NCBI RefSeq assembly: GCF_003312875.1
Contig: NZ_CP015163.1
Span: 8,742,001-8,806,000, forward strand
Source: Amycolatopsis albispora
Lineage (GTDB): Bacteria > Actinomycetota > Actinomycetes > Mycobacteriales > Pseudonocardiaceae
Length of the DNA: 64,000 nt
Reading direction: 5' to 3'
The notes under the pieces are model-generated. The model saw nothing but the letters and a program-made list of their open reading frames with translations, did no database searches and had not been told where the DNA came from. Within the stretch, counting starts at the first letter, position 1. The number at the start of each line of letters is the position of its first letter. Both the position numbers and the translations under genes were made by a program. Positions 58,215-64,000 of this stretch are shown here, piece after piece.

Positions 58215-59188
58215 GCCGGGCGCTTCACCAGCAGTCCCAGCCAGATCAGCCCGCCCATCACCGCGACCAGCAGGTACTCGATCAGCGGGATGCGCACGAT
58301 CTCGTGCAGTCCGCCGAGCGAGCGCGAACCGTAGACGACCACCGCCGCGGCGAGGTACCCGAGCCCGATGGTCCAGCGCGTGCGCAGGCCGAGCCCGAGG
58401 CCGTGCATCTGCGTCACCACAAAAACGCCGAGGAAGCCGAACAGGAACATCGGCCACATCCCGTCCGGCCCGGAGTTCATCACCGCGACCAGCGTGCCGT
58501 GCACCGCCACCATCAGCTCCAGCGCCAGTGTCCACCAGCGGTTGGTGTGCGCGCGGGTGAAGAAGATGCTGCCCTGGAACAGCAGCAGGAACATGTAGAA
58601 GAAGCCGATCAGGTGGCCACTGGTGGTCTCCATCGGGTGGTACCAGAAGGTGTAGATCGCCGCCCAGCTGAACAGGTAACCGTGGTACTTGCGGGCGAAC
58701 CGGACGACCTCCGCCGAAAGCGGCGCACGCCGCCCGAAGAACAGCCCGCGGCGGCGGTTTTCCATCAGCAGCACCACGATCAGCAGCAGCACCACCGAGC
58801 CCTGCGAGCTGAAGATGGACACGTCCTGCGCCAGGCCGTCGTAGAACACGCGCGTCTGCACCTCGTGCAGCGCGATGAAGCCGAGGTTGGCGGCGAGCGC
58901 GACCACGTTCACCGGGTGCAGCCCGGTGGTGTAGCGGCGGACGTGGCGCTGGGCGTAGAAGATCAGCCACCACGAGACCAGCTGGTGGGCCGCGTACCCG
59001 AGCCATGCCGACGCCCTGGTCCAGAAGGTCGGGTCGGGCAGCTTCCAGTAGTACCAGGACGCGCCCTGGTCCGGCAGCAGCGTGACGGCCAGCCCCTGCC
59101 CGAACACCCACACCAGCCCGGTCAGCACCGCCGCGGCGACCACGCCCCAGAGCGGCAGCCACCGCGAATTGCTCAGCATGCTGAGCAT
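58127..59188 (-). CDS. Polytopic membrane protein, unknown
   Basis: 353 residues from ATG 59188 (ATG 59179 possible). About nine membrane helices, with conserved-looking loops HEVQTRVFYDGLAQDVSIF, WYHPMETTSGHLIGFFYMFL and FFTRAHTNRWWTLALELMVA. The histidines in helices could bind a metal or heme, but I do not recognise the family. The last ~27 residues are polar and overlap the XRE gene. It is divergent from a MarR gene with palindromic sites over its start, so it is likely repressed by it. Confidence 0.65.
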   Translation of the reverse strand: MLSMLSNSRWLPLWGVVAAAVLTGLVWVFGQGLAVTLLPDQGASWYYWKLPDPTFWTRASAWLGYAAHQLVSWWLIFYAQRHVRRYTTGLHPVNVVALAANLGFIALHEVQTRVFYDGLAQDVSIFSSQGSVVLLLIVVLLMENRRRGLFFGRRAPLSAEVVRFARKYHGYLFSWAAIYTFWYHPMETTSGHLIGFFYMFLLLFQGSIFFTRAHTNRWWTLALELMVAVHGTLVAVMNSGPDGMWPMFLFGFLGVFVVTQMHGLGLGLRTRWTIGLGYLAAAVVVYGSRSLGGLHEIVRIPLIEYLLVAVMGGLIWLGLLVKRPAQPGTSSRCVPTTESNRSASSDRDPGSAV

Positions 59189-59215
59189 TCTGCCCAACGT
59201 TCAGCAGGCTGAGCA
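59170..59215. promoter_or_regulatory. Two MarR-type operators
   Basis: TGCTCAGCATGCTGAGCA (59170-59187) is a perfect 18-base palindrome covering the first codons of the membrane gene. TTCAGCAGGCTGAGCA (59200-59215) is a related, imperfect copy 25 bases before the MarR start. Confidence 0.75.
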
Positions 59216-59240
59216 AATGGCCTGATGAGAGGATGCGGGC

Positions 59241-59699
59241 GTGCCGAGGAAAACCGTGATGCCCGACGAGGACGAGACCGGCGACGTCAGCTCCTGGCCG
59301 ACCGGGCGGCTGCTCTCGGTGGCCGCCAGGGTGCTCGAGTCGCGGTTCGACGACGTGCTCGCCCGGCACAACCTGACCCACGCCGGGCTGATCGCGCTGC
59401 ACCACCTGGCTGGGCGGCCGCGCTCGCAGCGGGAGCTGGCGATGCGCTGCCGGGTCACCGACCAGACCATGAGCCGGACCATCGAGCGCTTGCGGCGCAA
59501 CGAGTTCGTCGCGCGTGCACACGATCCGGCGGATCGGCGCCGCAGCATCGTGCGGCTGACCGAGGCCGGCGAGCGCGTGCTGGCCACGGCGCGGCGCGAG
59601 GAACGCGAATCGGAGCTGCTGCTCGGCGTGATCGACGACTACGAGCACTTCCGCGGCCAGCTGCTCAAGCTGATCCGGCACGCGAGCCCGGACCGGTAA
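59241..59699 (+). CDS. MarR family regulator
   Basis: 152 residues, GTG start. The winged helix domain runs from LTHAGLIALHHLAGRPRSQR through ELAMRCRVTDQTMSRTIERL with the wing DPADRRRSIVRLTEAG. Helices at both ends form the dimer. Probable target is the divergent membrane protein gene; the palindromes between them are the likely sites. Ligand unknown. Confidence 0.87.
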   Translation: MPRKTVMPDEDETGDVSSWPTGRLLSVAARVLESRFDDVLARHNLTHAGLIALHHLAGRPRSQRELAMRCRVTDQTMSRTIERLRRNEFVARAHDPADRRRSIVRLTEAGERVLATARREERESELLLGVIDDYEHFRGQLLKLIRHASPDR

Positions 59700-59756
59700 C
59701 GCCGCGCCGAGCGGCGGCGACTACGGCCCTGAGGGGACGGACTCCGAGGCGGGCGA

Positions 59757-59981
59757 ATGAATGGGGACTTCCCAGCCGATGCGCTGGACCGGCTGCTCGC
59801 GGCGTGGCGCGCGGAGATCGACGGTGTGCCGATGCCGGAACTCGTATCCACAGAGGAGGCGCTGGCCATCCTGGCTGGGGCGGTGAAGGCGCGGGGCTGC
59901 TCGTGCCCGCGACCCGGTGTCGACAGGCGGCGTGGGCCTGGGCGTCCGGGTTGCCGCAGGGCTCGTTCCCAGGCATTATGA
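59757..59981 (+). CDS. Short protein, unknown, possibly truncated
   Basis: 74 codons from ATG 59757 after GAGGCGGGCG. The first ~45 residues look like a real helical protein (ADALDRLLAAWRAEIDGVPM, then STEEALAILAGAVKAR), but the rest is basic and low-complexity (RRRGPGRPGCRRARSQ), as if the frame were lost by a shift or deletion. Unrecognised. It ends inside the operator of the methyltransferase operon. Confidence 0.35.
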   Translation: MNGDFPADALDRLLAAWRAEIDGVPMPELVSTEEALAILAGAVKARGCSCPRPGVDRRRGPGRPGCRRARSQAL

Positions 59982-60006
59982 ACACGAGTTCATGAACGTG
60001 TGTTCA
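59979..60006. promoter_or_regulatory. TetR-type operator of the methyltransferase-tetR operon
   Basis: TGAACACG at 59979 and TGTGTTCA ending at 60006 flank the centre GTTCATGAAC. The 28-base site matches its own complement at 24 positions. It lies 19 bases upstream of the methyltransferase start; the TetR gene two places on is the likely regulator. Confidence 0.75.
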
Positions 60007-60024
60007 CAATGATGGGGAGTCCCG

Positions 60025-60861
60025 ATGACCGACATCGTCAACACCGCGCAGGCGGAGGCGTGGAACGGCTACGAGGGCGAGCACTGGGCCACGCACGACG
60101 ACCGGTTCGACGCGGTCAACGGCGGCTTCAACGAGTTCGTGCTCAACGCCGCCGCGATCGGCGAGACCGACCGGGTGCTCGACATCGGCTGCGGCAACGG
60201 GCAGCTGACCCGCCTTGCCGCGGCACGGGCGCCGAAGGGACGGGTGTCCGGTGTGGACCTTTCCGGCCCGATGCTCGCCACCGCGCGGGCGCGCGCGGGC
60301 GCCGAAGGCCTCGGCAACCTGACCTTCGAACAGGGCGACGCGCAGGTTTTCCCCTTCGAGCCCGGCTCGTTCGACGTGGCGCTGAGCCGGTTCGGCGTGA
60401 TGTTCTTCGCCGACCCGGTCGCCGCGTTCGCCAACGTGCACCGCGCGCTCAGCCCGGCGGGACGCCTCGCCTTCCTCTGCATGACCGAGCTCCAGGGCAC
60501 CGATCTCGGCAGCGTGCTGGCCGCCATGGAGCCCCACGTGCCGCGGCCCACCGGCGCCGACGGCACCGGGCCGACCTCGTTCGCCGATCCCGTGCGCACC
60601 CGGGCCGTGCTGTCCGGCGCGGGTTTCACCGGAATCGACTGCACGCGGGTCGAAGCCGACCAGATCTGGGGCGCCGACCTCGAGGACGCCACCGCCTTCA
60701 TGGCCGACTGGGGTCCGGTGAAGCACCACCTCACCCTGGCCGATCCCGAAACCGCCGCGAAGGCCCGCGCCGCCCTCACCGCCGCCTTGCGCCCGTTCGC
60801 CCAGGCTGACGCCGTCCGCCTGCGCGGCACCGCCTGGCTGGTCACCGCGCGCAAGTCCTGA
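60025..60861 (+). CDS. Class I SAM-dependent methyltransferase
   Basis: 278 residues. Motif I is RVLDIGCGNGQLTRLAAARA, the acidic residue after strand 2 is in SGVDLSGPML, and LTFEQGDAQVFPFEPGSFDV with ALSRFGVMFF are motifs post-I and II of the UbiE/Methyltransf_25 group. Substrate unknown, a small molecule. ATG 60025 follows GGGGAG. It forms an operon with the TetR gene 10 bases downstream, probably autoregulated from the upstream palindrome. Confidence 0.87.
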   Translation: MTDIVNTAQAEAWNGYEGEHWATHDDRFDAVNGGFNEFVLNAAAIGETDRVLDIGCGNGQLTRLAAARAPKGRVSGVDLSGPMLATARARAGAEGLGNLTFEQGDAQVFPFEPGSFDVALSRFGVMFFADPVAAFANVHRALSPAGRLAFLCMTELQGTDLGSVLAAMEPHVPRPTGADGTGPTSFADPVRTRAVLSGAGFTGIDCTRVEADQIWGADLEDATAFMADWGPVKHHLTLADPETAAKARAALTAALRPFAQADAVRLRGTAWLVTARKS

Positions 60862-60871
60862 GGAGCCGCGT

Positions 60872-61480
60872 TTGTCCCCGCGAAAAGCAGCCGCGTTGAA
60901 GCACACCGACGGCCGTTCGCTGCGTGAGCACCTGATCGACACGGCCGTGCGCTTGATCGCCGAGCAGGGCACGGCCGGGCTCACCGTGCGTGCGATCGCG
61001 CGTGCCGCCGGTGTCGCCGACGGTGTGCTGTACAACCACTTCGCCGACAAGGAAGAACTGCTGGCGAACGCGTTGCGCGCGCACGTCCGCGCGGTGGAGG
61101 CGGAACTCGGCGAACTGCCCGAGCCCGGCACCGGCACGGTGGAGGCGAACCTGCGCGAGCACCTGGCGTACGGGCTGGCGCTGCACCGCGCCATCCTGCC
61201 CGCCTTCACCGGACTGCTCGCCCAGCCCGAGGTTCTCGCCCGGTTCGGCGAACTCGACGGCCACGGCGACGACTGGCGCGGCCAGCTGCGCCGGTACCTG
61301 CGCACCGAACGCGCGCTCGGCAGGCTGGCCGCCGGTGCGCGGGTGGACGCGGCGGCGGCCATGCTCGTCGGCATCTGCCACGAAACCGTGTTGTCCGCGC
61401 TGCTCCCGCACACCGGCACCACCAAGGCCCCGGCGGTCCGCGACGTGGTCGAGGCGGTGCTCGACGGCATCGCTAAATGA
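60872..61480 (+). CDS. TetR family regulator
   Basis: 202 residues with a TTG start placed after GAGGAG. The helix-turn-helix is TAVRLIAEQGTAGLTVRAIA with RAAGVADGVLYNHFADKEEL. The C-terminal domain has no recognised ligand motif. It is the second gene of the methyltransferase operon. The last codons overlap the convergent DoxX-like gene by 8 bases. Confidence 0.87.
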   Translation: MSPRKAAALKHTDGRSLREHLIDTAVRLIAEQGTAGLTVRAIARAAGVADGVLYNHFADKEELLANALRAHVRAVEAELGELPEPGTGTVEANLREHLAYGLALHRAILPAFTGLLAQPEVLARFGELDGHGDDWRGQLRRYLRTERALGRLAAGARVDAAAAMLVGICHETVLSALLPHTGTTKAPAVRDVVEAVLDGIAK

Positions 61481-61811
61481 GCACCAGCGACGCCGCGGCG
61501 GGCGCCAGGTACATCAGCGGGGCCGGGATGTGCGCCCACGACCGCGCGCGCAGCACGGTGATCAGCGCGCCGGTGAAGTACAGCACCAGCCCGATCGCCG
61601 CCGCCACGCCGATCCACGGCACGAACAACCCGGCGACCAGGCCGGCCGCGCCCGCCGATTTGGCCGTGGCGAGCCACGGCCACCACGAGCGCGGCACCCC
61701 GTAGGCGGCCAGCGGCCCGACCACGAACTCGAACCGGAAGACGATCGCGGCCGCCGAGAAGGCGGCCAGCGCGGCGGCGATGATCGTGACGACAACGTAA
61801 GCAGTGGACAT
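61473..61811 (-). CDS. DoxX-like small membrane protein
   Basis: 112 residues and four membrane helices: TAYVVVTIIAAALAAFSAAA, GPLAAYGVPRSWWPWLATAK, GLVAGLFVPWIGVAAAIGLV and a last one near APLMYLAPAAASLVLI. V-P-R-S-W-W-P-W and L-A-T-A-K-S-A-G-A-A-G-L are typical of DoxX-like proteins. Function is unclear; members have been linked to redox stress. Monocistronic. Confidence 0.8.
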   Translation of the reverse strand: MSTAYVVVTIIAAALAAFSAAAIVFRFEFVVGPLAAYGVPRSWWPWLATAKSAGAAGLVAGLFVPWIGVAAAIGLVLYFTGALITVLRARSWAHIPAPLMYLAPAAASLVLI

Positions 61812-61879
61812 CGGAACTCCTCATCCGTAGCGGGTTCAACGCCTCGACCCGCCCGCCGCCGCGGATGTGACAACCCCGG

Positions 61880-64000
61880 TCAGTCCAGGTAGTCCTTGAA
61901 CTGCACGGTGACCGAGTGCCCGTCCGACGGCCAGTTCACCACCGGCACCGTGCGTTCCTGACCGCCCGAGCCGCGCGCCACCTGGGTGACGTCGATCGCG
62001 GCCGCCGCACCAGGATCCGCGGGCAGATAGGTGTCCACCCCGGCAAGGAACGGCAGCGCGTTGAACGGCGGCAGCGCCACGCCCGGGGTGGACGCGAGGT
62101 CGCAGTGGTCGTCGAAGGCGAACGCCGCGAGGACCTGGCGAAGCCGCGGTGCGACGGCCGGGGCGAGCACGTTGACGCCGTTGAACGCCAGCTGGTCACC
62201 GTCCGGCTGGTCCGACCACCACTCGCGGCCGCGCAGCACGGTGACCGCGGTGTGCGTAGGACACTTGTCGACATATTCGCCGATCCCGCCCGGCCCGGAC
62301 ACCTGCAACCGCAGGAACCGGTCGCTGCGCTCGAACGGCTCGAAGTAGAAGTGGTAGGTCTGCTGGCCTGCACGCAGCAGGGCCAGCTCGTAGTGCTTGT
62401 GCCCGTTGATCTTCAGCGGCCCGAACGAACCGTCCGCGGCGGTCTGCAGGTCGTGCACCGGCAGGCCGTGCCGCTTGCCCCCGCGGACCTCCCAGACCTG
62501 GAGCCGCCCGGAAATCCCGGTGTTCTGCGGGAAGTACACCGCGCGGCCCGCGATCTCGACCAGGCCGGGCGGCTCGGGCGTGACCTCGGTGGTGATCGGC
62601 GGCCGGTCACGCAGGAACTGGTGCATGTGCGCGAAACTCTCGGCCGAGGTGGTGGTTTCGGTGTGCCCGAGGTGGGGCAGGCGGACGTTGACCGCACCGC
62701 CGATGTTGCCTTCGGGTTGCAGGCCGCCCCACAGCGCGAGCGTCGGCACGCCGCCGGGTTGCTTGGCGCTGGACCGGCCATCGACGTTGACGTACCGGCG
62801 CACCAGCGCCGCCCGTTCCGGGGCGGCCAGGTAGGCGTGCATCACCGTGGTGCCGCGGGAATGCGCGATGATGTCCACAGTGGACGCACCGGTACGCGAA
62901 CGGACGTCCGCGATGAACGCGTCGAGTCCGGTGATCGCGTGGTCGTTGGTGGGGATGCTGGTGTCGTACTCGAAGGAGTAGAGCAGCTTGTCGGCGTATC
63001 CGTTGGCGGAGAAGCGTTTGGCGTTCGACTGCCACTGGTGGGCCGAGCCCTGGTGGCCGTGCACGAAGATCACCGGCGTGGTGGGTGCGCGGTCCGCATC
63101 GGCGGCGAGCAGGTATCCGGCGCGGATGTTCCGCGCGTCCGCGACGGCCACCTTGTTGTCGTAGTGCGTCACGCTCGGGTAGAGGCTCGCCAGGGTCTTC
63201 TGGTCGAACGGGAGGTACGTGCCGAACAACTGGCAGAAGGTCTCGCCGCTGTTGTCCCCGGTGTTCAGCGCGGTCGGCACGGCCACCTCCGAAAGCCGGA
63301 TGCCACCGAGTGCCAGGCCGAGTTCGTCACGCTTCTTGGTCACGCCGTCCGCCTCGAATTCCAGCGGTGGCGCGGTCGGCGGAGGGGTGCCGCGCTCGGT
63401 CCAGCGGCGCAGGTGCTCGTACGCGGCGGCGGTCACGTGGTGCATCGGCACGCGGCTGAACGGTGGCTTGGCGCAGTTGTACTGCGGTGCCGCGCCGAGG
63501 TCGCGTTCGGAGATCGGCGTGCGGTAGACCTGCCCCTGGTAGCCCGAATGCGCACCACCCGCCACCTCCCAGCGCCGGAACTGCGTGGTGTCGGCCGGAC
63601 GCTGCGAATTTCGCACGTCGGTCTCGGACAGGATCTGGAACACCGGTTCCTTGCCGACCCTGGTGGGCGCGGGACCGACCACGAACGCGTACCCGTCGAA
63701 GACCGGCGTCTGCTGCGGCAGCACCTTGTCGTAGAGCACGGTCATCCGGCCCGCCGACTGGGAAGCGCCGATGGCGAGCAGTGTGCGCGGCCGCAGTCCG
63801 CCCAGCACCGCGCCGGTGTCCACGGCCCGGCCCGCCTGCGTGAAGATGTCGTAGGACAGCTCGTCGGCGGTGTGCTTGCCGCCGCCGGTCACGTCGAGGC
63901 CGCCGTACCGCGCCGGGCTCCAGCCGCGGAGCTGGTCGACGCCGACCCGCTGGGCCGACACGCCGATCCACGCGTGCCCGGCGCGGAGCACCGAGTCCGC
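61880..64000 (-). CDS. Large exported-type protein with two alpha/beta hydrolase domains, 5' end missing
   Basis: At least 706 residues, with the frame open at the right window edge. The visible N-terminal part belongs to the alpha/beta-hydrolase domain family with nucleophile motif TLLAIGASQSAGRMTVLYDK, running to about residue 260. A second, separate alpha/beta hydrolase follows: VIFVHGHQGSAHQWQSN, the nucleophile in VDIIAHSRGTTVMHAYL and the late VRLPHLGHTETT histidine. The last ~230 residues form a beta-rich domain (VEIAGRAVYFPQNTGISGRL, then a heart of strands) as in some secreted lipases. The fusion is in one uninterrupted frame. Probably a secreted lipase or esterase; signal peptide would be outside the window. 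Confidence 0.8.
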   Translation of the reverse strand, partial: ADSVLRAGHAWIGVSAQRVGVDQLRGWSPARYGGLDVTGGGKHTADELSYDIFTQAGRAVDTGAVLGGLRPRTLLAIGASQSAGRMTVLYDKVLPQQTPVFDGYAFVVGPAPTRVGKEPVFQILSETDVRNSQRPADTTQFRRWEVAGGAHSGYQGQVYRTPISERDLGAAPQYNCAKPPFSRVPMHHVTAAAYEHLRRWTERGTPPPTAPPLEFEADGVTKKRDELGLALGGIRLSEVAVPTALNTGDNSGETFCQLFGTYLPFDQKTLASLYPSVTHYDNKVAVADARNIRAGYLLAADADRAPTTPVIFVHGHQGSAHQWQSNAKRFSANGYADKLLYSFEYDTSIPTNDHAITGLDAFIADVRSRTGASTVDIIAHSRGTTVMHAYLAAPERAALVRRYVNVDGRSSAKQPGGVPTLALWGGLQPEGNIGGAVNVRLPHLGHTETTTSAESFAHMHQFLRDRPPITTEVTPEPPGLVEIAGRAVYFPQNTGISGRLQVWEVRGGKRHGLPVHDLQTAADGSFGPLKINGHKHYELALLRAGQQTYHFYFEPFERSDRFLRLQVSGPGGIGEYVDKCPTHTAVTVLRGREWWSDQPDGDQLAFNGVNVLAPAVAPRLRQVLAAFAFDDHCDLASTPGVALPPFNALPFLAGVDTYLPADPGAAAAIDVTQVARGSGGQERTVPVVNWPSDGHSVTVQFKDYLD

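Noticed and set aside
56559..59681. 1040-codon minus-strand frame
   Set aside because: It covers the SDR, XRE, membrane and MarR genes in wrong frames and has no family features apart from composition bias.

Overview
The window is GC-rich DNA, dense with genes, with many GTG starts and stop/start overlaps. The gene content (many TetR, MarR and WYL regulators, ECF42-type sigma factor with a DGPF partner, CE1758/CE1759 flavin pair, deazaflavin-type reductase) points to a mycelial actinomycete. Amycolatopsis or a close Pseudonocardiales relative is my inference; no rRNA or tRNA gene was seen to fix it.

Layout. 1-400 is the tail of a helix-hairpin-helix protein. 403-5272 is a D-galactonate (De Ley-Doudoroff) operon with an IclR regulator. 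5.3-17.2 kb holds small enzymes (VOC, DinB, carboxylesterase, SDR, FAD oxidase, PEP-mutase-like), each beside its own regulator and usually a visible operator, plus a deletion relic of ATP synthase subunit c. 17.3-25.2 kb has a secreted alpha/beta hydrolase, oxidoreductases, argG, a TetR/phosphotransferase pair with a perfect operator and a GT39 membrane protein. 25.2-29.6 kb is a transporter, CitE-like lyase, CoA-transferase and GntR module. 29.6-31.3 kb is a luciferase-like monooxygenase with its FMN reductase. 32.7-42 kb is a P450, ferredoxin, ferredoxin reductase, Baeyer-Villiger monooxygenase and SMP-30 operon with two paralogous TetR regulators and an MFS pump. 42.7-46 kb links an editing-domain-less ThrRS, controlled by a Thr-codon leader peptide and attenuator, to a phosphotransferase and a frameshifted glycosyltransferase. 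46-53.3 kb has an ECF sigma factor, hydrolases and an iron-type ABC importer. 53.7-56.5 kb holds two insertion sequences, and 56.5-64 kb has further regulator-enzyme pairs and a truncated two-hydrolase fusion.

The most unusual feature is a family of long perfect palindromes (core GAATGTGGCTTTC / GAAAGCCACATTC), nine copies plus a solitary arm, all intergenic. They fall into two covarying subtypes, and four intergenic regions each carry one of each subtype. Both insertion sequences sit inside copies. Removing the IS30 element restores one palindrome with a 4-bp target duplication. Removing the IS110 element restores a perfect 20-bp arm. The 5' non-coding part of the IS110 element can be folded into two stem-loops whose loops carry short matches to the two target flanks and to the two element ends, the layout expected of a bridge RNA aimed at this repeat.

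Three genes between 45 and 50.4 kb are split by single-base frameshifts and one flavin reductase lacks a normal start codon. These could be true decay or sequencing errors.
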